From Treponema porcinum (lineage in GTDB: Bacteria; Spirochaetota; Spirochaetia; Treponematales; Treponemataceae), in contig NZ_FUWG01000002.1 in assembly GCF_900167145.1 (NCBI RefSeq), positions 62,001 through 126,000 of the forward strand: DNA of 64,000 nucleotides, read 5' to 3'. The translations under genes were made by a program, and so were the position numbers. Positions 17,715-26,977 of this stretch are shown one piece after another. Positions within the stretch are counted from its first letter, which is position 1, and each line of letters begins with the position of its first letter. The notes beneath the pieces are model-generated. The model was given only the letters and a program-made list of their open reading frames with translations. It did not search any database and was not told the DNA's origin.

Positions 17715-18629
17715 ATGCTTACATTCTTTGTTCAAAACGTATTCAATGCGCTGCAATGGGGAAGCTTCTACTCGATGATTGCACTGGGTTACTGCCTGGT
17801 TTACGGTGTCCTGCGCCTCATCAACTTTGCCCACGGCGATATTTTTATGACTTCCTGCTACATTGCTTTTTTTGTAGTGGCGTTTCTTGCGGCACATTTT
17901 GCCAGTCTTTCCGGTGTTCCGCTTTTCATAATTACGCTTGTAGTAACGATGGCGCTAACTTCGCTTCTTGGAATAGGAATAGAACGAATTGCCTATCGTC
18001 CGCTCCGTACAAAAGGCGCAAACCGTCTGTACGTCGTAATTACTGCGCTGATGATAGGATTTATCCTTGAAAACGGAAACCTTGCTCTGCTCGGTGCAAG
18101 CGCACGCAGCTTCCCGGACATTCTTCCTAAATATGTATGGAACGTAGGTCCGGTTACCATCACCAGCCTTAAAGTTCTTGTAATCGTGAGCGCCGTCGTC
18201 ATTTTCGGACTTCTTCAGTTCATCGTACAGAAAACAACGCTCGGAATGAGTATGCGCGCAATTTCCTACGACAAATTCGCCATTCCGCTTATGGGAATTC
18301 CGGTAAATACGGTCATCACCTTTACGTTCGGGCTTGGATCTGCGCTTGCCGCCGTTGCTGGAATTCTTTTCGGAATGAGCTACCCGGTTATGGATCCGTA
18401 TATGGGAATGATTATCGGCTGGAAGGCATTTATTGCAGCTGTTGTCGGAGGAATTGGTGACATCAAGGGAGCATTTTTGGGAGGATTCCTTCTTGGTTTT
18501 GTAGAAATTTTTGTAACTGCATTTCTTCCATCCAGCTACAAGGATTTAATTTCATTTGTAATTCTGCTAGTAATCCTTACGCTCAAGCCGACCGGATTTT
18601 TTGGAGTTGCAAAATCTACAAAAATCTAG
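17715..18629 (+). CDS. livH: Branched-chain amino acid ABC transporter permease LivH
   Basis: A 304-residue inner-membrane permease of the BPD_transp_2 family with about eight membrane segments. MIALGYCLVYGVLRLINFAHGD is the family's N-terminal hallmark, and VVGGIGDIKGAFLGGFLLG the cytoplasmic EAA-like coupling loop. GGGAG lies before the ATG. It pairs with LivM to form the channel. Confidence 0.95.
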   Translation: MLTFFVQNVFNALQWGSFYSMIALGYCLVYGVLRLINFAHGDIFMTSCYIAFFVVAFLAAHFASLSGVPLFIITLVVTMALTSLLGIGIERIAYRPLRTKGANRLYVVITALMIGFILENGNLALLGASARSFPDILPKYVWNVGPVTITSLKVLVIVSAVVIFGLLQFIVQKTTLGMSMRAISYDKFAIPLMGIPVNTVITFTFGLGSALAAVAGILFGMSYPVMDPYMGMIIGWKAFIAAVVGGIGDIKGAFLGGFLLGFVEIFVTAFLPSSYKDLISFVILLVILTLKPTGFFGVAKSTKI

Positions 18630-18668
18630 CTGTACAAAAAACAAAGCCGAAGAAAAACAGAGGTAAAT

Positions 18669-19760
18669 ATGATACTGGACAAATTTTCTAACAGTCAAAG
18701 AAAATTCATTATGCCTGTAACGACTGTCATTATGATTCTTATAATTACCGTTCTGGCAAAGTTTGAAATCATCAATAACTATTTTCAGACAATTATCGTA
18801 ACTATCTGCATAAACATAATTATGTCCGCCAGCCTGAACATCGTAAACGGCTATATGGGAGAATTTTCCTGCGGACACGGCGGATTTATGGCGACAGGCG
18901 CATACGTTTCTTCCGTAGTAACGCTCGTTCTGTTCAAAAACGGAAACGCCATTACAGGTCATGCGCTTCTCCCGGAAGGCTGGGCGCTTCTTGGGTTTCC
19001 GATTGCCGTTATAATCGGAGGACTTGCATCAATGCTGGTAAGCCTTATAGTCGCCATCCCGTCTTTCAAAACGCGCGACGACTATCTTGCAATCATTACC
19101 GTTGCGGCAAACTTCATCGTTACTACGGCAATTAATAATATCCCGGCAGTAGGCGCAAGCCGCGGACTAATGGGGATGAAATCCGTAATGAACGGAATGG
19201 CTGGCGTCATCGACATTCCATGGATTCTTGTCTGGGGGCTTATATTTGCAATAACGGCAGTAGTTGCAATTCATTTTCTTATGAACTCAACGCTTGGAAA
19301 AGGAATAAGCGCAGTAAAATACGATGAAATTTCTGCAGAAATTATGAGCGTAGACACAAACCGAATGAAACTGATTGCGTTTACGTTCAGTTCATTCCTT
19401 GCAGGAATCGCAGGCGGACTTTTTGCGCATCTTCTTGGCTTTATAAATCCGTCAAGCTTTGGAATTATGAAGTCAACGGAAAGCCTTGTTATGGTCTACC
19501 TTGGCGGAATGGGTTCTTTGAGCGGCTCAGTCATTTCTGCAGTAGTATTTACGTTCCTGCTTGAACTTTTACGCCCGGCACAGATTTTAAAATGGGTTAT
19601 CATTCCGTTAATTCTTATCCTGATTATGGAATTCCACCCGGAAGGAATTATGGGTTCACGCGAACTTACGCAGGTATTCCCTGCACTGAAAAAACTGTTT
19701 CCTGCAAACAAGAACCTTGAGAAGCCTGAAGCGCTTTCCAAGGAAGGAGGAGCTGCATGA
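18669..19760 (+). CDS. livM: Branched-chain amino acid ABC transporter permease LivM
   Basis: A 363-residue second permease with about nine hydrophobic segments. ASLNIVNGYMGEFSCGHGGFMATGAY and VYLGGMGSLSGSVISA are the LivM signatures; the second is the coupling loop. It starts 39 bp after livH and its stop overlaps the livG start (ATGA at 19757-19760), implying translational coupling. Confidence 0.95.
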   Translation: MILDKFSNSQRKFIMPVTTVIMILIITVLAKFEIINNYFQTIIVTICINIIMSASLNIVNGYMGEFSCGHGGFMATGAYVSSVVTLVLFKNGNAITGHALLPEGWALLGFPIAVIIGGLASMLVSLIVAIPSFKTRDDYLAIITVAANFIVTTAINNIPAVGASRGLMGMKSVMNGMAGVIDIPWILVWGLIFAITAVVAIHFLMNSTLGKGISAVKYDEISAEIMSVDTNRMKLIAFTFSSFLAGIAGGLFAHLLGFINPSSFGIMKSTESLVMVYLGGMGSLSGSVISAVVFTFLLELLRPAQILKWVIIPLILILIMEFHPEGIMGSRELTQVFPALKKLFPANKNLEKPEALSKEGGAA

Positions 19761-20569
19761 GTGAAACACTGCTTAAAATAGAACACCTTACGCACCGTTT
19801 CGGCGGACTTCAGGCACTTACAGACATAAACGTTGACCTTCAGAAAGGTTCTATAAACGGACTTATCGGACCGAACGGAGCCGGAAAAACTACAGTATTT
19901 AATCTTGTAAGCGGATTTTATGTTCCGTCTGAAGGAAGCATAGTTTTTGACGGGCAGAAACTGAACGGGCTTCGTCCTCACAAAATCGCAGACCTTCATA
20001 TCGGACGAACGTTTCAGAACATACGTTTGTGGAGCGATATGACCGTCCTTGACAACATCTGCATTGCCCAGCATTCAAGGCTCGGGTTTAACCTGAAAGA
20101 TGCTTTTCTGCGAACAAAAAACTACCGTGCGAGAGAAAAAGAAATTCACGAAAAAGCATGGACACTTCTTGACAAGTTCAGCCTTGCAGACAGTGCGCTT
20201 GACTACCCGAAGAACCTGCCGTACGGAATTCAACGGCGCGTAGAAATTGCGCGTGCGCTCAGCCTTGAACCGAAACTTCTGCTTCTGGACGAACCGGCGG
20301 CAGGTCTTTCTACCTCTGATCTTGACGGTCTTATTTCCTACATCAGATGGATTCACGATACGTTCGGCGTAACAATCTGGATGATTGAACATCAGATGCA
20401 GGTAGTAACGTCACTGTGCGACCACATCAAGGTAATCAACTTTGGAAAAGAACTTGCAGAAGGCACGCCGGCAGAAATTCAAGGAAATCAGGCAGTCATT
20501 GATGCATATCTTGGAAATGCAGAAATTGACGAGGAACTTAAGAATTTTAAGGCGCCGTTCAATCACTAG
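19757..20569 (+). CDS. livG: Branched-chain amino acid ABC transporter ATPase LivG
   Basis: A 270-residue cytosolic ATPase. Walker A is GPNGAGKTT, Walker B LLLLDEPAAGLS, and the H-loop His is in MIEHQM. The signature loop reads LPYGIQRRVEIARAL where the family usually has LSYGxQRRLEIARAL, so the Ser is Pro; LivG-type loops tolerate this region poorly, and activity deserves a check. The C-terminal extension ends IDAYLG as in LivG. Confidence 0.95.
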   Translation: MSETLLKIEHLTHRFGGLQALTDINVDLQKGSINGLIGPNGAGKTTVFNLVSGFYVPSEGSIVFDGQKLNGLRPHKIADLHIGRTFQNIRLWSDMTVLDNICIAQHSRLGFNLKDAFLRTKNYRAREKEIHEKAWTLLDKFSLADSALDYPKNLPYGIQRRVEIARALSLEPKLLLLDEPAAGLSTSDLDGLISYIRWIHDTFGVTIWMIEHQMQVVTSLCDHIKVINFGKELAEGTPAEIQGNQAVIDAYLGNAEIDEELKNFKAPFNH

Positions 20570-20687
20570 CCGAAATGCTGGCGTCAGGGTATGAAGTTCC
20601 AGAAAAATACGCCATCCGGTTTTGTACCGTTATCTCGGTGCTTTCTCCGGAACTGCTGATTAAAAATTTAAGATAGAAGAGGTATAT

Positions 20688-21428
20688 ATGATGCTTGAAG
20701 TAAAGGATTTAAAGGTATCATACGGAAACATAGAAGCGCTTCACGGAATTTCGTTCAACGTTGACAAGGGAGAAATCGTTACGCTAATCGGAGCAAACGG
20801 CGCGGGAAAAACCTCGACGCTTATGAGTCTTGCACGGCTCGGACGTCCGGAAGCTCCTGTCGTAAAAAGCGGAGACATTCTTTTTGAAGGAAACAGCATC
20901 CTTAAAACAGAACCATACGCGCTCATTCAGAAAAGAATGATGTGTCTTGTTCCTGAAGGACGGCACATTTTCGGAAACCTCACCGTTGAGGAAAACTTGC
21001 AGATGGCAACATACGGACGGAAAAACTGTCCTGACCGCGATTCGCGCTCGGCAGAACTTTACGACCTTGTGTATGACCTGTTTCCGCGCCTGTACGAACG
21101 GCGGAAGCAGCGGAGCGAACTGCTTTCAGGCGGAGAACAGCAGATGCTTGCAGTAGGACGCGCACTTATGACAGACTGTTCGTTCATTATGCTTGACGAA
21201 CCGAGTATGGGACTTGCGCCTAAACTTATGTTTGAAATGTTCCGCGCACTAAAACGCCTTAACTACACGGAAAAAATGACTATTCTTGTTGTAGAACAGA
21301 ATGCAAAAGTCGCCCTTGAATTTGCAAGCCGCGCATACGTACTTGCAACAGGCGAAATAATTGCAAGCGGAACAAGCGAAGAAATTGCGTCAAACCCGGA
21401 CGTAAAAAAAGCTTATCTGGGCGGATAA
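20688..21428 (+). CDS. livF: Branched-chain amino acid ABC transporter ATPase LivF
   Basis: A 246-residue partner ATPase. Walker A is GANGAGKTS, the signature LLSGGEQQMLAVGRAL, Walker B FIMLDEPSMGLAP, and the H-loop-equivalent residue VVEQN, with Gln for His as is normal in LivF. AGAGG lies before the ATG. The 118-bp gap after livG can fold (AGTTCC near 20600 with GGAACT near 20650), and may mark an RNA-processing site. Confidence 0.95.
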   Translation: MMLEVKDLKVSYGNIEALHGISFNVDKGEIVTLIGANGAGKTSTLMSLARLGRPEAPVVKSGDILFEGNSILKTEPYALIQKRMMCLVPEGRHIFGNLTVEENLQMATYGRKNCPDRDSRSAELYDLVYDLFPRLYERRKQRSELLSGGEQQMLAVGRALMTDCSFIMLDEPSMGLAPKLMFEMFRALKRLNYTEKMTILVVEQNAKVALEFASRAYVLATGEIIASGTSEEIASNPDVKKAYLGG

Positions 21429-21429
21429 T

Positions 21430-22071
21430 ATGCTTTTTCTTTTTGAACTGACCGGAACTGCTGCGTTCGCTTTTTCGGGCGCAGCAGCCGCCGTTCATAA
21501 AAAAATGGATATTTTCGGCTGTGTCATTCTTGGAATGACGACTGCCTGCGGTGGCGGCATTATCCGCGACCTTCTGCTTGGAATAACGCCGCCATCTGCC
21601 TTTACGCATCCGGTATACGCCGCCTGTGCGGCATTCGTTTCAATACTATTTTTCATCACCGCACCAAAAGCAAACATTTCCTGGTCGAGCGCCGCATTCC
21701 GCACGGCACACAGGCGATTTTTCTCCCTTCTTCTATTAATAATGGATTCTGTAGGACTCGGTATTTTTACGGCAGCCGGCGTAATTACAAGCCTTAACCG
21801 CTTTCCAGAACAACAGGAATTTCTTGCCGTATTCGTAGGAACTGTAACTGGAGTCGGCGGAGGCGTTCTGCGAGATGTATTTTCCTGCCGCATTCCGTCT
21901 GTTTTTGTAAAAGATTTTTATGCCTGTGCCGCCGTTTTAGGCGCAGTTCTGTGCATCGCAATGCGCTCATTGCTCGGAGAAACAGCGGCGCTCATCTCCG
22001 GCACGGCGCTGACCGTACTTCTCCGCTTGCTTGCAGTCTTTTTTAAATGGCATCTTCCCAAGCCGGACTGA
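21430..22071 (+). CDS. TRIC/UPF0126 family membrane channel protein
   Basis: A 213-residue membrane protein with seven hydrophobic segments. The two-fold repeat is marked by ACGGGIIRDLLLG and GVGGGVLRDVF, the glycine-rich and RD motifs of the UPF0126 (YadS/YicG) family, which prokaryotic TRIC cation channels resemble. It begins 1 nt after the livF stop and so is translationally coupled to the liv operon. A glycine or small amino acid permeation role has been proposed for some relatives; here that is only suggested by context. Confidence 0.88.
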   Translation: MLFLFELTGTAAFAFSGAAAAVHKKMDIFGCVILGMTTACGGGIIRDLLLGITPPSAFTHPVYAACAAFVSILFFITAPKANISWSSAAFRTAHRRFFSLLLLIMDSVGLGIFTAAGVITSLNRFPEQQEFLAVFVGTVTGVGGGVLRDVFSCRIPSVFVKDFYACAAVLGAVLCIAMRSLLGETAALISGTALTVLLRLLAVFFKWHLPKPD

Positions 22072-22081
22072 TCACCTACCG

Positions 22082-22951
22082 CTAACCTTTCATCTTTTCC
22101 ATTACTGCGGCGGCAGTAGGCGTTACGGCAAGACCTTCGCCGCTTGTTTCTTTCAGGCAGGAAGGAAGAAGTTTTCCTATTCTTCCCATAGACTCTATTA
22201 CTTCGTCAGCAGGAACGGCGCTTTTTATGCCTGCCATTACCATTTGCGATGACACGACTGCATTCACCGCGCCGCATACATTCCTTTTTATGCACGGCAC
22301 TTCTACAAGCCCGGCAACTGGATCACAGGTAAGACCAAGCATATTTTTCAGCGAAAGCGCAACTGCATCTAGAATTTGCCAGTTCGTGCCTCCCTCCAAA
22401 AACGTGATTGCACCTGCCGCCATCGCGCTTGCAGAGCCAATCTCCGCCTGGCATCCGCCTTCTGCGCCGGAAATGCTTGCCGCACTTGCAATCACTCCTC
22501 CTATTCCTGCGGCAACGTACAGCGCCTGAATTATTTTTTCTTCGCCGCACTCCTTCTGCTCCAAATACGTAAGAATCACAGCCGGAATAATGCCGCAGCT
22601 TCCAGCGGTAGGTGCGGCTACAATACGTTTCATACAAGCATTCGACTCACCCATCTTCACCGCTTTTTCCATCACTTCCGTAATAAAATCACCCACAAGC
22701 CTGTTCGGCTGCTTTCTGAATGCCTCAAGTTTTGCGCCGTCGCCACCGCTCAAACCGCTTGCCGATCGAAGCGACGCATCGTATGATAAATCAGCGTCCT
22801 TCATTGCACGGAACATTTTTTCCATCGTTCCGAATGACTCAGCAAACGAAACATTCCGTTCCTTCATATCGTCTTCTATTATAATCTGCCAGAACGGACA
22901 GCCTTTTTTCTCCGCAATCTTTGTTATCTCTGATAATTTTCCAAAACTCAC
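22082..22951 (-). CDS. sdaAA: L-serine dehydratase, alpha (iron-sulfur) subunit
   Basis: Deaminates L-serine to pyruvate using an oxygen-labile 4Fe-4S cluster. The 289-residue SdaAA domain has APTAGSCGIIPAV, GAEGGCQAEIGSASAMAAGA and GLTCDPVAGLVEVPCIKRN, which hold the cluster and serine-loop cysteines. I place the start at GTG 22951 because AGGAAGG lies 5 nt upstream; a TTG at 22969 would overlap sdaAB by 8 bp and lacks a ribosome binding site. It forms a two-gene operon with the beta subunit. Confidence 0.95.
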   Translation of the reverse strand: MSFGKLSEITKIAEKKGCPFWQIIIEDDMKERNVSFAESFGTMEKMFRAMKDADLSYDASLRSASGLSGGDGAKLEAFRKQPNRLVGDFITEVMEKAVKMGESNACMKRIVAAPTAGSCGIIPAVILTYLEQKECGEEKIIQALYVAAGIGGVIASAASISGAEGGCQAEIGSASAMAAGAITFLEGGTNWQILDAVALSLKNMLGLTCDPVAGLVEVPCIKRNVCGAVNAVVSSQMVMAGIKSAVPADEVIESMGRIGKLLPSCLKETSGEGLAVTPTAAAVMEKMKG

Positions 22952-22961
22952 AGCATCCTTC

Positions 22962-23624
22962 CTAGTCAAGCAAACTGTAATACGTTACTTTTTCTACACC
23001 TTCAAGATGAGAAAGCCACTTTACCGATTCCGGCGGAACTTCCTGATCGCACTCAATCACCATAACTGCATTTCCGCCCCGGCTGGAACGATACAACTGC
23101 ATGGCAGCAATATTTACTGATTTATGGCTGAGCATGCTTGTTACTTCGGCAACGTGACCGGGCTGGTCAAGATTATGCACTATAAGCGTAGGACGTTCAC
23201 CGCTGAAATTCGCACTAAGACCGTCAATACTTGCAATATTTATGAGAGAACCGCCAATTGATTCTCCAACAATCTCAAGCGTCCTGCCATTTACGCCGGT
23301 CAGAATAAGCTGCACGGAATTCGGATGGCTGTTTTTAAGGGAAGATTTGCCGAATGAAAATTCCATCCCGTTTTCCCTGGCAATCTCAAAACTCCGCGCA
23401 ATGCGTTCATCGTCCGGCTGCATACCAAGAAGCCCGCCCACCAGCGCAAGCGTAGTTCCGTGACCTTTTCCCGTTGCAAGAAAAGAACCGTACAGAAGAA
23501 TCTGCGCTTTTTTTACAGGCTCTGCAAGAAGTTTCCGCGAAACATACCCGATTTTTACAGCCCCAGCCGTATGGGAACTTGAAGGCCCGACCATAACAGG
23601 TCCCACAATATCAAAAATATTCAT
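22962..23624 (-). CDS. sdaAB: L-serine dehydratase, beta subunit
   Basis: A 220-residue regulatory subunit. The N-terminal half has the SDH_beta hallmark GPSSSHTAGAVKIG; the C-terminal half is an ACT domain (LIVHNLDQPGHVAEVTSML) expected to bind serine. TATAAT (23639-23634 on minus) ends 9 nt before the ATG and no ribosome binding site is visible, so the leader is at most 2-3 nt. It is the first gene of the operon with sdaAA, and supplies pyruvate from serine. Confidence 0.95.
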   Translation of the reverse strand: MNIFDIVGPVMVGPSSSHTAGAVKIGYVSRKLLAEPVKKAQILLYGSFLATGKGHGTTLALVGGLLGMQPDDERIARSFEIARENGMEFSFGKSSLKNSHPNSVQLILTGVNGRTLEIVGESIGGSLINIASIDGLSANFSGERPTLIVHNLDQPGHVAEVTSMLSHKSVNIAAMQLYRSSRGGNAVMVIECDQEVPPESVKWLSHLEGVEKVTYYSLLD

Positions 23625-23704
23625 TCTACGGATATTATAATTACTGTAAAATTTAATGACTATAGAAAAAGAGAAAAATCAGGGGGCTTGACACGGAAAA
23701 AAGA

Positions 23705-23743
23705 AAATAAAAAAATGGCAGACTGTTAAAAAATCAGCCTGCC
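23705..23743 (-). terminator. Terminator after the solute-binding protein gene
   Basis: On minus, GGCAGGCTG pairs with CAGTCTGCC around an AT-rich loop (23717-23743), followed by a T-rich run. Confidence 0.75.
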
Positions 23744-23756
23744 GTCATCGTTTTCC

Positions 23757-25016
23757 TTACCTAAGTTTAAGGCATTGTTCGTATTCTGAATCACAGCGCG
23801 CAAGCGTTGCGGTAATGTTTTTTTCATCAGGAATGCGTTTTTCTTTATTGCGTGCAAAATCTGTCAGGATAGAAGCAAGGTCAAACCCTGCCGGATAATA
23901 ATGATCCGGAAAATCAGAAATCCGTCCTTCCTTCATAATTTCTATAAGACCTGCAAACGACGGATCATTCTGCGTTACGCCGTTCACCGTAGAAAATGAA
24001 TAGTGGCGGTCAATATATATCTGGGAATTTTCCGGGCGAAGAAGAAACTGCACGATTTTCTTTGCAATCCGCTTCTTTTCAGAAGTTTTTGAAATTGTAA
24101 GAACAATATCAATTCCTGAATTTACCGTATTTTCAGACTCAACGTCACTTGACGGAAATACTATCGTATCAATACGCGCATCAGGATTAGCCCTTTTTAC
24201 AAGCGGAACTGTCCAGATGCCGTTTATCATCATCGCAATTTTTCCGTTTGCAAAATCATTTACGGCATCAAGATATACGGAAGAAATTGCTTCCGTTCCT
24301 TTCGTATAGTTCAAAAGTGCTGCATACTTTTCAAGAACTTCGCGATGCGTCTGCAAAAAAGACGTATTTCCGCTGTTTTTCTGCTCAATAAATGAATCTG
24401 GAACAATCACAGGAACAATATTGTTCCACACAGGAAGTGCCGTCCAGTTTTCACCAAAAGACATTGCAAACGCAGGAATACCGGCCTCTTTAAGCACGGT
24501 GCAGACATTCATCAGTTCAGACCAGGTTTTAGGCGGAATAAGTCCGTATTTTTCAAAAATCGCCTTGTTATACATAAGCCCGGACGCATTCACCGCATAC
24601 GGAATTCCTAAAATTTCACGTCCCTTACTGCCGTTTATCTGGTAAAGCATATTGATGTAATGCTCGTTTATGGATTTGATGAATTTTTCTTTTTCAAGAT
24701 TCATCAGATATCCGCCTTCAGCAAGTTCTGTATAAATAGAATTTCCATCCATTGCAATGACATCAGGAATGTCATTCTTTTCAATCCGGGCACGAAGATA
24801 CAGTCGCGAATCACCAGCCGTAAGGATTTTGATTTTATACCTGCTTTTTGTTTCAGCACAGAATTTTTGTGTCAGATATTCAAACACATCTTTTTTTCCC
24901 GAATCCATAAGATAGAACTGCAATACATTCGACTTTGAATTAAGACTTCTGAGAGCAACAATCAGAAGAACAAAAAAAACTACCGGCAAAATGAAAAACA
25001 CTTTTTTATTTCTCAT
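23757..25016 (-). CDS. Orphan extracellular solute-binding protein, family 1 (sugar type)
   Basis: A 419-residue SBP_bac_1/MalE-like protein. The N-terminal segment (VFFILPVVFFVLLIVALRSL) is a signal anchor with no lipobox Cys, so the protein may stay membrane-tethered. The core shows IPDVIAMDGN, GIPYAVNASGLMYNKAIFEKYG and the PKTWSEL motif of oligosaccharide binders. The ATG at 25016 has GAGGGA upstream; the start at 25082 has none. No permease or ATPase gene is near, so it must share another transporter or act as a sensor-like binder. Confidence 0.87.
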   Translation of the reverse strand: MRNKKVFFILPVVFFVLLIVALRSLNSKSNVLQFYLMDSGKKDVFEYLTQKFCAETKSRYKIKILTAGDSRLYLRARIEKNDIPDVIAMDGNSIYTELAEGGYLMNLEKEKFIKSINEHYINMLYQINGSKGREILGIPYAVNASGLMYNKAIFEKYGLIPPKTWSELMNVCTVLKEAGIPAFAMSFGENWTALPVWNNIVPVIVPDSFIEQKNSGNTSFLQTHREVLEKYAALLNYTKGTEAISSVYLDAVNDFANGKIAMMINGIWTVPLVKRANPDARIDTIVFPSSDVESENTVNSGIDIVLTISKTSEKKRIAKKIVQFLLRPENSQIYIDRHYSFSTVNGVTQNDPSFAGLIEIMKEGRISDFPDHYYPAGFDLASILTDFARNKEKRIPDEKNITATLARCDSEYEQCLKLR

Positions 25017-25203
25017 AGATTTCCCTCTTTTTTTGAAATCTCTCTGCGGTTCTATCATATCCCCAAAAAAACAAGCCGTCAAACAATTTGTTTTTAAAAT
25101 CTGAAGAACAACAGAACCGCCAGATAAACAGAAATTTCCGGGAACTTCCAGATTTTTTCCGACAATTGCTCATTTTTTGTTAAGATGTTAAACTGACAGA
25201 ATT

Positions 25204-26397
25204 ATGAATACATTAGTTGCACTATGCGCAGTCGGCGCAGAAAAAATCCTTGGCAATGAGATAAAGCACCTCGGCTATAAGCTTGCCGGAAACGCTCCCG
25301 GACGCGTCTTTTTTACCGGTGACGACGATTCTCTTTACCGTGCAAACCTTTGCCTCAGGACAGCCGACAGGGTTTTTTTACAGATGGCATCATACCCGGC
25401 AGAAGATTTTGACCAGCTTTTTGACGGAGTACACAGCATAGACTGGCAGAATTATTTTAAAAAGGACACGAAAGTTACCGTTGATAAAGTTCGCTGTTAT
25501 AAATCCAAACTGAATTCTGAACACGCAATTCAGGGAATTGTACAGAAAGCGATTTATCAGAAGCTTGGCGAACGGTGGCATATGTCCTCCCTTCCAGAAA
25601 CTGGTTCGGAATCAAATGTACGCGTCTATCTGGACGAAAACAACGCTCTCATCCTGCTTGATCTTTCAGGACTTCCGCTTCATAAGCGCGGATACCGCGT
25701 AGACGGAGGAATTGCGCCGCTTCGTGAAACGGTTGCTGCCGTCCTGCTTCAGGAATTGATGTGGCGCAGAAAAATACCGCTGCACGATCCTTTCTGCGGT
25801 TCAGGAACTATTCCAATCGAAGCCACCTTGTATGCGTTTAACGTTGCGCCGGGATTCGGAAGGCGTTTTGCAATTGAAAATTTACCAATCTACAATGCGC
25901 GCCGCGCCGAAGAAATACGCCGCAACGAAGCATCCCTTATCCGCACGGACGTAGAAGTCCGCATCACCGGAAGCGATATTGATAGCGCGGCTGTAGAAAG
26001 AAGCCGCAAGAATGCAGAATATGCCTGCGTTATGGCAGGACGCGCCCTTCAGTCTATAGGAAGTGATGCAAAAGTTCCGCGCCCGGATTTTGTGCAGGCA
26101 GACTTTAGCGAACTTACCGCACCATACCCGACCGGGCTTATTCTGTGCAATCCTCCGTACGGAGAACGTCTTGGCGATGAAGAAGAAGCCGAAGCACTGT
26201 ACAGAAAAATGAAGTGCCTGCGCGATGAATTTTCCGGGTGGAATTTCGGCGTAATCACCGCGCATAAAAAGTTCCAGGAAAATTTCGGAGCGTATGCTTC
26301 GCTTCTTAAAGACCTTAAGGCAGGAAATTTAGACACGACTTTATACATATACAGAAACAGAGAGGAAAGAGGTGGCGACTATCGTAGAACACGATAA
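25204..26397 (+). CDS. THUMP-domain class I SAM-dependent RNA methyltransferase (RlmL-N/YpsC type)
   Basis: A 397-residue enzyme, likely methylating 23S rRNA guanine N2. Residues 1-160 hold the ferredoxin-like and THUMP RNA-binding region. The catalytic part has DPFCGSGTIPIEA (SAM motif I), TGSDID (motif II) and CNPPYGERL (motif IV, N-specific). It lacks the second RlmK half found in E. coli RlmKL, as is usual outside gamma-proteobacteria. An extended -10 (TGTTAAACT) ends 9 nt before the ATG with no ribosome binding site. Its 3' end overlaps the TetR gene by 26 bp. Confidence 0.9.
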   Translation: MNTLVALCAVGAEKILGNEIKHLGYKLAGNAPGRVFFTGDDDSLYRANLCLRTADRVFLQMASYPAEDFDQLFDGVHSIDWQNYFKKDTKVTVDKVRCYKSKLNSEHAIQGIVQKAIYQKLGERWHMSSLPETGSESNVRVYLDENNALILLDLSGLPLHKRGYRVDGGIAPLRETVAAVLLQELMWRRKIPLHDPFCGSGTIPIEATLYAFNVAPGFGRRFAIENLPIYNARRAEEIRRNEASLIRTDVEVRITGSDIDSAAVERSRKNAEYACVMAGRALQSIGSDAKVPRPDFVQADFSELTAPYPTGLILCNPPYGERLGDEEEAEALYRKMKCLRDEFSGWNFGVITAHKKFQENFGAYASLLKDLKAGNLDTTLYIYRNREERGGDYRRTR

Positions 26398-26968
26398 ACG
26401 AAAACACGAGATTTTGCAGAAAGCACTCGATGTTTTTATTGAAGAAGGATTTGAAGACGTAACTTTTCAGAAAATCGCGGACAGGTGCGGAATTACGCGC
26501 ACGACGTTGTATATTTATTTTAAAAACAAGCGCGAAATCTTTTTGTGGAGCATAAAGCAGCTTACGTCACGACTTGAGGCAGAACTTGTTTCCATTGTAA
26601 AGAACAAGTCTGTTTCCGCAGAAACAGCCCTGCGTTCTATGCTTGAAAAAATAATTGACGAATGTCAGGAAAACCAAAAACTGTTCAGCGTTCTCCTTCC
26701 ATATCTTCTGCAATTACAGAAAGCAGGCATCGATTCCGGCGAACGGGTACGGCGCAGGGTAATCCGACTGCGCCATCTGCTTTCGCTTCTTGTAATTCAG
26801 GGAATAAAGAACGGTGAATTCAATAACATAAACGTAAAAGACACGAACGAACTTCTGTACAGTTTTATTGAATCGGCAATTTTTCGGCTTGTAATCCTTA
26901 ATCAGAACAACATACAGGAAATGAAATCTGCAATAAATCTTGCCATCGACGGAATTACAAGAAAATAA
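26372..26968 (+). CDS. TetR/AcrR family transcriptional regulator
   Basis: A 198-residue protein. Residues 8-60 are the DNA-binding domain (FEDVTFQKIADRCGITRTTLYIYFKNK, the TetR helix-turn-helix). The helical C-terminal ligand domain has no recognisable specificity. It starts with GTG preceded by AGAGGAAAG inside the end of the methyltransferase gene, so the two are coupled. No efflux or catabolic target gene is adjacent. Confidence 0.92.
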   Translation: MATIVEHDKRKHEILQKALDVFIEEGFEDVTFQKIADRCGITRTTLYIYFKNKREIFLWSIKQLTSRLEAELVSIVKNKSVSAETALRSMLEKIIDECQENQKLFSVLLPYLLQLQKAGIDSGERVRRRVIRLRHLLSLLVIQGIKNGEFNNINVKDTNELLYSFIESAIFRLVILNQNNIQEMKSAINLAIDGITRK

Positions 26969-26977
26969 AACCGCCCC

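Noticed and set aside
22951..22969. TTG start of sdaAA overlapping sdaAB
   Set aside because: GTG at 22951 has AGGAAGG at ideal spacing and removes the overlap.
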